Positions 7,282-14,921 of a stretch of 64,000 bases of DNA are shown here, in pieces. The stretch lies in assembly GCA_903922735.1 (NCBI GenBank), contig CAIXUZ010000044.1, forward strand, positions 41,256-105,255. The letters are read 5' to 3'. The notes under the pieces are model-generated. The model saw only the letters and a list, made by a program, of their open reading frames with translations, had not been told where the DNA came from and ran no database searches. The stretch comes from an uncultured Verrucomicrobia subdivision 3 bacterium (lineage in GTDB: Bacteria; Verrucomicrobiota; Verrucomicrobiia; Limisphaerales; UBA11358). Each line of letters begins with the position of its first letter. The first letter of the stretch is position 1. Made by a program: the position numbers and the translations under genes.

Positions 7282-10200
7282 ATGAAAATCACCTTTGTCT
7301 ATCCGCGGTTTGAGAAGTTTCTGCGCAGCGTGCCCGAGCTGGACGCGGGCTTGATTGATTATTTCCTGGGGGATTACACCACGCCGCCCTCGCTGGGCAT
7401 TCCGCTACTGGCGGCGCTCACGCCGGAGGAATTTGAAATCGAGCTGATTGACGACAACAGCGGGCAACCGGTGGACTACGCCGCGCCCACCGATCTGGTG
7501 GCCATCAACTGCTTCACGCCGCAGGCCACCCGCGCGTTTGAAATCGCCGACCATTTCCGGGCACAAGGCAAAACCGTCATCATGGGCGGAATTTTTCCTT
7601 CAACCATGCCGGATGAATGTCTCAAGCACGCCGACTCGGTGAACGTCGGCGAAGGCGAACCGAGCTGGCCGAAAATACTCGCCGACCTCAGGGCCGGAAC
7701 CCTCAAGCGCCGCTACGACGGCGGCAGTTCGATGGATGCGGCAAAAATTCCCGCCGCCAAACGCGAAATTTTTTACCGCAACGACCACTACGACTGGGAT
7801 GAAGACCTGATTCAGGTGATGCGCGGCTGTCTTTACAACTGCCCGATGTGCCCGCTGCCGCAGCAGATGGGCGAACGCATCCGGTTCCGGCCGATTGAAA
7901 ACGTCGTGGCCGAGATGCGCACGCTCAAGCACGAGAACGTCTATCTTGCGGATGACATGCTGTTCTTCCCGCACCGGCACGTCCGGGAGTATTCCCAGAA
8001 ACTTTTCGAGGCGCTGACGCCGCTGGGCAAAAAGTATTTCGTCAATTCCACAATGGGGTTGAACATGGAACCGGCCTTTCTCGACGTGGCCGCCCGCGCC
8101 GGCGTGAAAAATTTCTATTGCACGATGAACGTCGAGCCGGTGTCCATCCGCGCGCTCCAGGGCGGCAAGCGCGAGCGGCAGATGCTGATTGACCTCGTGA
8201 AAGCCACGCAGGACCGCGACATCCGCTTCTTCGCATCCGTTGGCATGGGCCGCGATTGGGATGATCTCGGTTTTGTGGATCGCGCGCTGGATCTCCTGGC
8301 GGCGGCGGACATTCACACGGCGGAATTTTTCATTTTCACGCCGTTCCCCGGCTCGCCGCACTGGGACCGGATGTTGAGCCAGAAACGGATTTTTGATTTC
8401 CAGTGGTCGCGTTACAACGGTTCGCACGTCGTGGCCAAGCCGCAGAACATGACGGCGGACCAGCTCCGCGAACAGTTCATCCGCATCTGGCGCGAGTTTT
8501 TCCAGATGCAGAAAAGCCGTCATGCCGCCTCGCTGGAACCTGCGACGTGGCAGAACGGCATCCAAGTGCTCGGCAAGCCGCTTCAGCGGCAGGGCACGCG
8601 CGACGAGGCGGCCATCACGGGCATTGGCCTGCTCAGCCCCATCGGTAATGACGCAGCGACAATTACCGCCGCGCTGCGTTCCGGCCGGCATGGCATCGCG
8701 CCGGTCACGCGCTTTGATGCGAGCCATTTTCGCGCAAATCTGTTTGGCGAAATTAAAAATTTCAATGCCGCCGACTGGTTCCCGCCCGGCGAACTGGCGG
8801 AATACGAAGATTTATATATCCGCTATGCCATTGCGGCCGCGCGCCGCGCCCTGGAAGATGCCGGACTGGCACCAGCCAACGGTGAAATTCGACGGAACAT
8901 TGCCATAATCCTCGGCACCTGCAACGGCGGGCTGGCTTCGGCCGAAGCGGAATACGCCTGGAAACACGGGCATAGTTCGCGGCCGTTCGACGAGGTGATG
9001 AATTTACAGGCGCAGCATTACGGCTTTGGCAAAGCCCTGGCGAGCGCGCTGAAAATCGGCGGCGAAACCTGGGTGGTCACCACCGCCTGTTCCTCAACCA
9101 CCGTGGCGCTCGGCCTTGCGCAGACGCTCATCAATCGCGGCTATTACGACATCGTGCTGGTCGGCGGCTCGGACGCGCTCTGTGTGGCGAACGTCTCCGG
9201 CTTCGACGCCATCAAGGCGACCTCCACCGCCCGCATGTCGCCGTTCTCCGTGCCGCCGGGCTTGAACATCGGCGAGGCGGCGTGTTTCTGGGTGGTTGAA
9301 GATTTGGAAAAAGCCATTTTACGCCGGGCGCATTGCCGGGGCCGGCTCATCGGCCATGCGACGACTTCCGACGCCTATCATCCGACCACGCCCGATCCGA
9401 GGGGTCTGGGCGTGGCCCGCACGCTGACGAATGCGCTCGCCGATTCCGGCCTGGCCATCACCGATCTCGGCTGCGTCAATGCCCATGGCAGCGGCACCGA
9501 GGCCAACGACCGGGCGGAGACCAAAGGCATCGTCAAATTTCTCGGCGGCCATAACCTGCCGGTCGTCTCGACAAAATCATTTTTCGGCCACTGCATGGGC
9601 GTGACCGGAATTCTTGAAACCACCAGCCAGCTGCTGGCGATGAATGAGGATTTTATTCCGCCCACGTTGAACTTCACCGAGCCGCGTCCCGGCTGCACCT
9701 TGGATCATGTTCCGAATGTGCCGCGAGAAAAAAAATACGACGCCTTCATTTCCGCCAATTATGCCTTCGGGGGCAACAACGCGGCGGCGGTGGTTTGCAA
9801 ATGGGATGCCGCCATACCGCCGCGCCCGAAAAAATCCGAACGGGTCGTCATCACCGGCGTCGGCGCGGTCACATCGCTGGGTTTGGGCGTGGCGGCGACG
9901 GTGGAGCAACTACGGCGCGGCACCGTGGGCATTTCGCCCGTCACGAATTTTCCGCTGACCGGCCAGACTTCGCGGCTGGCCGGCCAGGTGCCGGATTTCT
10001 CCGCCGCGCAAGTGGACCGGCGGCTGGATTTTTCCGTGCTGAACCCGATCAGCAAATTCGCCGTGGCCGCCGGGCGGCTGGCGCTGGAAAACGCCGGCTT
10101 GAAAATCACGCCCGCCAACGGCGACGACATCGGCGTGGTCATGGGCGTCTGCAACGGCCCGTCCGAGATGGGCCACATGGACAGCGTGTTCACCAGCGAT

Positions 10201-11082
10201 AATTTTGCGGCGAACATTCCGAGCTTTTCGAACATCACCCCCAATTCCACCGCCGGCTGGGTTTCGATGCAGCTTTATCTGAAAGGTGTGAACTCGTCGT
10301 TATGTGCCGGGCCTCATGCCGGGCTGCAAGGCCTCGCCTACGCCTTCGATGCGCTGGCGGAAAAGCGCGCCCGCGCCATCCTTGCCGGCGCGGCCGACGA
10401 GGTTTACGGCCAGACGTTTTACAATTACGACGGCATGGACTTCCTGTACTCCGGCGCGGAGGAAAACGACTACCGTCTCCGGCTGGAAGCCGACAAACGC
10501 AAGGTGCTCGGCGAAGGTTCGGCGATGTTCGTCATGGAAACCGCCGGGTCCGCGAATGCGCGCGGCGCGAAGATCCTGGCGGAACTGGTCAGCTATGGCA
10601 TGAGCATGGACGCCGAAGGTTTTCTGGCGGCGAACCTTGGCACCGATGGCCTGAAGCACGCTGTGCAGCTGGCGCTGACGCGTGCGAGCATCACGCCGGA
10701 GCAAATTGGGTTACTCGTCTGGGCACCGCAGGGCAACCGGCAGGATGAAAAGGTTCTCAAAGTGGGCGCGGAAATCTTCGGTGGTCGCTTTGCACAACTG
10801 CCGCTGGTCACCACGACGTTTAACACCGGTTACATCGAAGCCGCTTCAATTCTGGTGAGCCTGGCAGCCGCCTTGTCCGCGCTGGCCGACGGCACCGAAC
10901 TTTGGCCGCAGCGCACCGGTCTGACGGAACTGGATCAGCGGCCGCTGACCGCGCTTCCGGAATTCATCCTGGCGCTGGCCAGCTCGGATGTTGGCTACAA
11001 CTTCGCCGTCGTGTTGCGGCGCGGGCTCACCGGCGGGCGCGACGATGGTTCAAAAGTGAAGTTTAAGCCAGTTTCGGTTTGA
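7282..11082 (+). CDS. Radical SAM (B12-type) - ketosynthase - degenerate ketosynthase fusion
   Basis: A 1266-residue protein from the ATG at 7282. Residues 1-150 look like a cobalamin-binding Rossmann domain (GGIFPST, GEGEPSW). A radical SAM core follows, with the cluster motif C183-x3-C187-x2-C190. Residues about 435-825 are a complete ketosynthase: Cys603 in TACSSTT, His735 in NAHGSGT, Lys765 and His770 in STKSFFGHCMG. Residues about 840-1250 are a second KS fold. It keeps Cys1008 (LCAGPHAG), but both catalytic His sites are lost: APQGN replaces NAHGTG, and NTGYIEA replaces the K...GH block. This suggests a chain-length-factor-like half. The protein opens the operon and is followed by its likely ACP. 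The fused organisation is unusual; the frame is continuous, with no sign of an artefact. Substrate is unknown. Confidence 0.88.
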   Translation: MKITFVYPRFEKFLRSVPELDAGLIDYFLGDYTTPPSLGIPLLAALTPEEFEIELIDDNSGQPVDYAAPTDLVAINCFTPQATRAFEIADHFRAQGKTVIMGGIFPSTMPDECLKHADSVNVGEGEPSWPKILADLRAGTLKRRYDGGSSMDAAKIPAAKREIFYRNDHYDWDEDLIQVMRGCLYNCPMCPLPQQMGERIRFRPIENVVAEMRTLKHENVYLADDMLFFPHRHVREYSQKLFEALTPLGKKYFVNSTMGLNMEPAFLDVAARAGVKNFYCTMNVEPVSIRALQGGKRERQMLIDLVKATQDRDIRFFASVGMGRDWDDLGFVDRALDLLAAADIHTAEFFIFTPFPGSPHWDRMLSQKRIFDFQWSRYNGSHVVAKPQNMTADQLREQFIRIWREFFQMQKSRHAASLEPATWQNGIQVLGKPLQRQGTRDEAAITGIGLLSPIGNDAATITAALRSGRHGIAPVTRFDASHFRANLFGEIKNFNAADWFPPGELAEYEDLYIRYAIAAARRALEDAGLAPANGEIRRNIAIILGTCNGGLASAEAEYAWKHGHSSRPFDEVMNLQAQHYGFGKALASALKIGGETWVVTTACSSTTVALGLAQTLINRGYYDIVLVGGSDALCVANVSGFDAIKATSTARMSPFSVPPGLNIGEAACFWVVEDLEKAILRRAHCRGRLIGHATTSDAYHPTTPDPRGLGVARTLTNALADSGLAITDLGCVNAHGSGTEANDRAETKGIVKFLGGHNLPVVSTKSFFGHCMGVTGILETTSQLLAMNEDFIPPTLNFTEPRPGCTLDHVPNVPREKKYDAFISANYAFGGNNAAAVVCKWDAAIPPRPKKSERVVITGVGAVTSLGLGVAATVEQLRRGTVGISPVTNFPLTGQTSRLAGQVPDFSAAQVDRRLDFSVLNPISKFAVAAGRLALENAGLKITPANGDDIGVVMGVCNGPSEMGHMDSVFTSDNFAANIPSFSNITPNSTAGWVSMQLYLKGVNSSLCAGPHAGLQGLAYAFDALAEKRARAILAGAADEVYGQTFYNYDGMDFLYSGAEENDYRLRLEADKRKVLGEGSAMFVMETAGSANARGAKILAELVSYGMSMDAEGFLAANLGTDGLKHAVQLALTRASITPEQIGLLVWAPQGNRQDEKVLKVGAEIFGGRFAQLPLVTTTFNTGYIEAASILVSLAAALSALADGTELWPQRTGLTELDQRPLTALPEFILALASSDVGYNFAVVLRRGLTGGRDDGSKVKFKPVSV

Positions 11083-11140
11083 TAATCCGGCGTCGAACGG
11101 CAAAAATCACCGCTCATCGGAACCAACGGAAAAGCGTTTA

Positions 11141-11437
11141 ATGTCAGCAAACACTAATCAGACCATCGCGCGTCGTCGGCAGGTAATCGACACCTTCAAG
11201 CAGGAGTTGATTCGCCGCCTGAACCTGCCCTATGCCCCGGAAGATTTGCACGAAGACGTGTCGCTGCTCGGCTCAGGCCTGGGGCTGGACTCGCTGGATG
11301 CGCTGGAAATCGTGCTGTGCGTGGAGACGTGCTTCAAAATAAAAATACCGGATGAAAACATTTCCGTGCTGCGTTCCATCAATACCGTCGTGGATTTTGT
11401 GATTGAACAGCAGGACAAGAACGGAGGCCAGGCGTGA
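11141..11437 (+). CDS. Acyl carrier protein
   Basis: A 98-residue ACP with the 4'-phosphopantetheine attachment motif GLDSLDALE (Ser51). Helix I is preceded by a basic N-terminal stretch longer than in housekeeping ACPs. It lies 58 bases after the radical SAM-KS fusion, and its stop codon overlaps the GTG start of the next gene, so it is probably the carrier for that KS pair. It is one of three ACPs in the window. Confidence 0.93.
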   Translation: MSANTNQTIARRRQVIDTFKQELIRRLNLPYAPEDLHEDVSLLGSGLGLDSLDALEIVLCVETCFKIKIPDENISVLRSINTVVDFVIEQQDKNGGQA

Positions 11438-12540
11438 GAACTTCCCCGCTCAAAGACCAGCTGGCCGCCGCCGGCGCGGTGTTCCGCGAACGCCACGGCG
11501 TTGAGGTGGTTTCCCATTTCGGAAATCTCCAGGCCGAGTGCGGCGCGGTGCGCGACGCGGCGGCGCTGGCGGATTTTTCCTTCGTCCGCCTCTTCACGCT
11601 GCCGGAGACGCCGGGCATTGATTTCCTGGACGCGCTGCTCGCGGGCAACGTGCCGAAGATCCGCTTTGGCCGCGTGCTGCACACGTTTCTGGCGGACAAA
11701 GACGGCAATCTGGCGGCGGACTGTTTGGTGGCGAACAACGACCAGGAATTCGTCTTCATCTGCGAAAGTATTTTGCCCGACGCCGGATTGGATGCGCTGC
11801 TCGCTTCCAATGGCGGTGAATCGCCGGCGAAAGATTTATCCGCCGACCATGTTATCCTGAGTCTTGACGGCTTCAAATCGTGGGAAATCGTGAAAAAGAT
11901 TTTCGGCGCGGATGTCATCGGCCTGCCGTATCTCTCGATTGAGAATTATCAGTTCGCGGGCGAGCCGGTGCGGTTCATTCGGGCGGGCAAAACGTCCGAA
12001 TTCGGCTATCTCCTCATCGCCCCGGTGAAAATTGCGGCGCAATTGTTCGACACGCTCAAGGCGGAAGTCGAGGCGCGCGGCGGGCGGCTCGCCGGCGCCG
12101 ATGCTCACGATGCGCTGCGGCTCGAAGGCCGGTTCTTTAACATTTTCCGCGAAGGCGAACGCGTGCGCGATCCGCTTCCCCTCGGCCTGCAATGGATGAT
12201 TGATCTGGAGAAGGAAAATTTCAGCGGCGGCACCGCCATCAAGCAGCGGCGCGCGGCGGGGCTTAAACAAAAAATCATCGGTCTGGCCGCTGAAGCCGGA
12301 TGCACAGCTCTGAAGACGGGCGCGCCAATATTCCACGAAGGCAAGCCGGTGGGCGAAGTCGTGACCGACTGCGTTTCCCAGGTGCTAAACCAGCCGCTCG
12401 CCCTCGGCTTGCTTCCGCTGGAACTCGCGTTTTCCGGCCTGCAATTCCGCGTCGGCTCACCGGACGGCGCGGTGGTGCGTTCGATTTCCATGCCGCCGAT
12501 CATGCCGAAGAGCCTGACGGTGAAGCTCGACGAAATGTGA
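11434..12540 (+). CDS. GcvT-like (aminomethyltransferase/YgfZ fold) protein
   Basis: A 368-residue protein starting at a GTG that overlaps the ACP stop (GTGA), with a strong GGAGG seven bases upstream. The sequence follows the folate-binding GcvT/YgfZ family: HFGNLQAECGAVRDAAALAD at the start, LADKDGNLAADCLVANN, GKTSEFGYLL, ALRLEGRF, and a C-terminal barrel domain with GAPIFHEGKPVGEV. The IDD of genuine T-protein is AAD here, so activity may differ. GcvT proteins transfer one-carbon units between folate and a substrate. No glycine-cleavage partners are nearby, so a role in the lipid/polyketide pathway is likely but undefined. Confidence 0.8.
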   Translation: MRTSPLKDQLAAAGAVFRERHGVEVVSHFGNLQAECGAVRDAAALADFSFVRLFTLPETPGIDFLDALLAGNVPKIRFGRVLHTFLADKDGNLAADCLVANNDQEFVFICESILPDAGLDALLASNGGESPAKDLSADHVILSLDGFKSWEIVKKIFGADVIGLPYLSIENYQFAGEPVRFIRAGKTSEFGYLLIAPVKIAAQLFDTLKAEVEARGGRLAGADAHDALRLEGRFFNIFREGERVRDPLPLGLQWMIDLEKENFSGGTAIKQRRAAGLKQKIIGLAAEAGCTALKTGAPIFHEGKPVGEVVTDCVSQVLNQPLALGLLPLELAFSGLQFRVGSPDGAVVRSISMPPIMPKSLTVKLDEM

Positions 12541-12553
12541 TTTTGGAAGGCGC

Positions 12554-13000
12554 ATGTTAAAACCATCGCCCCAAGCCAAAGGCCGGCTCATCAAACGCAA
12601 GCTGGCCATCCAGCCCGCCTTCCACGAAACGGACATGATGGGCGTGGTTCACAATTCGAATTATTTTCTGTGGTTCGAGCAAGGCCGGTTGCAAATCATG
12701 TTTGAGGTGCTGCCGTTCGACGAGGCGGTCAAGCTCGGCCTGTTCATGCCTGTGGTGGAAAATATCTGCCACTACCGCAAGCCGGTGAAGTTCGGGATGC
12801 CGCTGCTGCTGTACACCACGCACAATCTCCAGACCGCTTACGAAGGGCGGCTGGTGTTCAGCCATTATCTGATCCACGAAAAACAGCGAATGGCCATGGC
12901 GTTTGGCCAGACCGCGATGACGCTGGTGGATGCCCGGACGAACAAACTGGTCAAGGAATGGTCGGCCGAAACCTGGCATCGCTATCAGGCATTGAAATAG
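12554..13000 (+). CDS. 4HBT-type hotdog thioesterase
   Basis: A 148-residue single hotdog domain with the 4-hydroxybenzoyl-CoA thioesterase signature HETDMMGVVHNSNYFLWFE, where Asp27 is the expected catalytic acid. GGAAGG lies just before the ATG at 12554. Within this operon it probably releases an acyl or aryl chain from ACP, or edits it. A second, different 4HBT protein is encoded at 26342-26827. Confidence 0.88.
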   Translation: MLKPSPQAKGRLIKRKLAIQPAFHETDMMGVVHNSNYFLWFEQGRLQIMFEVLPFDEAVKLGLFMPVVENICHYRKPVKFGMPLLLYTTHNLQTAYEGRLVFSHYLIHEKQRMAMAFGQTAMTLVDARTNKLVKEWSAETWHRYQALK

Positions 13001-13012
13001 AACACAAACTTG

Positions 13013-13080
13013 CAGGAGACGACGTGAGGAGTCTCTGTCCGCCGGCGAAAATATTTGAGCCTCGTCACCTCGGCTCCTAC
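13013..13080. repeat. Dispersed repeat between thioesterase and fabG-like genes
   Basis: The gap holds CAGGAGACGACGTGAGGAGT and, 25 bases on, TGAGCCTCGTCACCTCGGCT-CCTAC. The second motif recurs at 22949-22973 inside a coding region, differing at only a few positions. The two halves (GACGTGAGGAG and CTCGTCACCTC-type) are partly complementary, so the element may fold. Confidence 0.55.
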
Positions 13081-13100
13081 GAAATAAGCTTTTCAAAATT

Positions 13101-13844
13101 ATGAGCCGAGAATTTGAGGGACAAGTCGTTGTCGTTACCGGTGGATCTCGTGGCATTGGCCGCGCCATCGTGGAACGCTTTGCCGCGCAGGGGGCGAAGG
13201 TTTATTTCACTTTTCACCAGAATGCCGAGGCCGCCGCGCAGGTTGCCGCCGCGACGCAGGCGGAGGCCATCCAGTGTTCGCAGAACGATGCCGAGGCCAT
13301 CAACGCCGCCGTGGAAAAAATCATTGCTGCTTCTGGAAAAATTGACGTGCTGGTCAACAATGCCGGCATCACCGCCGACACGTTTCTCATGCTCATGCCG
13401 GCGGAGGATTGGAACCGCGTGATTGATACGAACCTCAACGGCGTCTATCGCTGGTGCAAGGCCGTGACCCGTCCCATGCTCGGCGCCCGGCGCGGCAACA
13501 TCATCAATCTCGCTTCTATCGCCGGCCTCGTCGGCGTGATGGGCCAGACGAATTACGCCGCGTCCAAAGGCGCGCTGCTGGCATTCACCCGCGCGCTGGC
13601 GGCGGAACTCGGCGCAAAAAACATCCGCGTCAATTCGGTGGTCCCCGGCTTTATCGAAACGGATATGTCCGCCCGGGTGCCGCGCCAGATCAAGCAGAAG
13701 AATCTCGACCACATCGTCCAGAAACGCTTTGGCAAGCCGGAAGAGATTGCTTCGGTCGTGACCTTTCTGGCGTCCGAGGGCGCCTCTTACATCATGGGGC
13801 AGTCCATCGTGGTGGACGGCGGCCTCACTGCCACGGCGGCTTAA
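13101..13844 (+). CDS. fabG: 3-oxoacyl-ACP reductase
   Basis: A 247-residue short-chain dehydrogenase of normal FabG length. It has the NADPH-binding GGSRGIG motif (residues 14-20), NNAG near 86-89 and the catalytic Ser139, Tyr152 and Lys156 (YAASK), plus the C-terminal IVVDGG. It reduces the beta-keto group on ACP-bound intermediates. It is the only ketoreductase in the window, so it probably serves every KS/CLF set here. The symbol reflects family; it is likely a pathway paralogue rather than the housekeeping copy. Confidence 0.92.
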   Translation: MSREFEGQVVVVTGGSRGIGRAIVERFAAQGAKVYFTFHQNAEAAAQVAAATQAEAIQCSQNDAEAINAAVEKIIAASGKIDVLVNNAGITADTFLMLMPAEDWNRVIDTNLNGVYRWCKAVTRPMLGARRGNIINLASIAGLVGVMGQTNYAASKGALLAFTRALAAELGAKNIRVNSVVPGFIETDMSARVPRQIKQKNLDHIVQKRFGKPEEIASVVTFLASEGASYIMGQSIVVDGGLTATAA

Positions 13845-13867
13845 CGGAGGGAAATTTAAACGGCAAT

Positions 13868-13976
13868 TCAGATGAACCGCGAATCTCACGAAAATCTTTC
13901 TGGTTGGCTGAACCAAGCCGTTCGGTCCAAATCTTTTCCTTTCGTGTATTTGGTGTATTTCCTGGTTTAACTGTTT
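13868..13976. repeat. Probable dispersed intergenic repeat
   Basis: The gap before the fabD-like gene contains GAACCGCGAATCTCACGAAA and, 60 bases on, TTTCGTGTATTTGGTGTATT-TCCTGGTT. The ends are roughly complementary. The words resemble repeat sequence often seen between genes in PVC bacteria; I rely on memory for that and cannot search. Confidence 0.35.
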
Positions 13977-13982
13977 TCCAGA

Positions 13983-14912
13983 ATGAACGTCTTTCTTTTC
14001 CCTGGCCAAGGCTCGCAGGAAATCGGCATGGCGTCGGACTTGTTCAAAGCTGATGCAGCTTTCTGCGAACTGGTTTGCCGCGCCAGCGAACGCGCCGGCT
14101 CCGATCTGGAAAAAATCTGCCGGCGCGGACCGGAACGCGAACTGACGCGCACCAAGAATCTCCAACCGCTCCTCGTTTGCGTTTCGCTGGGCTATCTACG
14201 GCAGTTAACGGACAAGGGAATCCGTCCGGATAAAGTCCTCGGCCATTCGCTGGGCGAAATATCCGCGCTCGCGGCGGCGGGCATCGTCAGTTTTGAAACC
14301 GCCGTGGACATCGCCGCCAAACGCGGCGAACTGATGGATGCCGCCGCCGCCCGCGGGCAAGGCGGGATGACCGCCGTGATTTCAAGCGAACGCGAAGCCG
14401 TCCTCCAATTGCTCGCGCAAAAATTTGCCGGCGGCCAGCTGGTTCTGGCCAATGACAACACGCCCAACCAGCTTGTTCTTTCCGGCGAAGTCACCGCGTT
14501 GGAACAGTTCGCCGCACTCGTCACGGCGGAGAAGCTTGGCCAGTGTCGCCGCCTGGCGGTCGCCGGGCCGTGGCACAGTCCGCTGATGGAGTCGGCGCAG
14601 CGGGAGTTTTCAAGCTGGCTCGACGCGGTTGAGTTTCACGCGCCGAAAGTGCCGGTGATTTTCAACGTCACCGCTGAAGCGGAAACCGATCCGGCGAAAA
14701 TCCGTCAGCTCATCGCGCGTAATCTGGTGGCGCCGGTCCGCTGGCGGACGGCGATGGATTCCTTGCGGGGCATGGAAAAACTGACCTTGTTCGAGGTCGG
14801 GCCGGGGCGCGTGTTGTCCGGTCTGGCGCGGGCCAGCGGCTTTGGCGACGAGGTGAAAATATTCAACATCAATAATCTGCGCGGCGTTGAAATGGCCGCG
14901 CCGCTTGTCTAA
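13983..14912 (+). CDS. fabD: Malonyl-CoA:ACP transacylase
   Basis: A 309-residue protein with FPGQGSQ at the N-terminus, the nucleophile Ser89 in GHSLGE, and His198 in GPWHSPLM. All are standard for FabD, as is the length. It loads malonyl units onto ACP and so supplies extender units to the ketosynthases in the window. Its presence inside the cluster suggests the pathway has its own malonyl loading. Confidence 0.93.
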   Translation: MNVFLFPGQGSQEIGMASDLFKADAAFCELVCRASERAGSDLEKICRRGPERELTRTKNLQPLLVCVSLGYLRQLTDKGIRPDKVLGHSLGEISALAAAGIVSFETAVDIAAKRGELMDAAAARGQGGMTAVISSEREAVLQLLAQKFAGGQLVLANDNTPNQLVLSGEVTALEQFAALVTAEKLGQCRRLAVAGPWHSPLMESAQREFSSWLDAVEFHAPKVPVIFNVTAEAETDPAKIRQLIARNLVAPVRWRTAMDSLRGMEKLTLFEVGPGRVLSGLARASGFGDEVKIFNINNLRGVEMAAPLV

Positions 14913-14921
14913 CATCCCGCC

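Noticed and set aside
7600..8727. 375-residue open frame on the minus strand
   Set aside because: Antisense to the radical SAM-KS fusion, with no recognisable motif.
11434..12540. Glycine cleavage T-protein for central metabolism
   Set aside because: No GcvH, GcvP or Lpd nearby, the gene overlaps an ACP gene, and the conserved IDD motif is altered.
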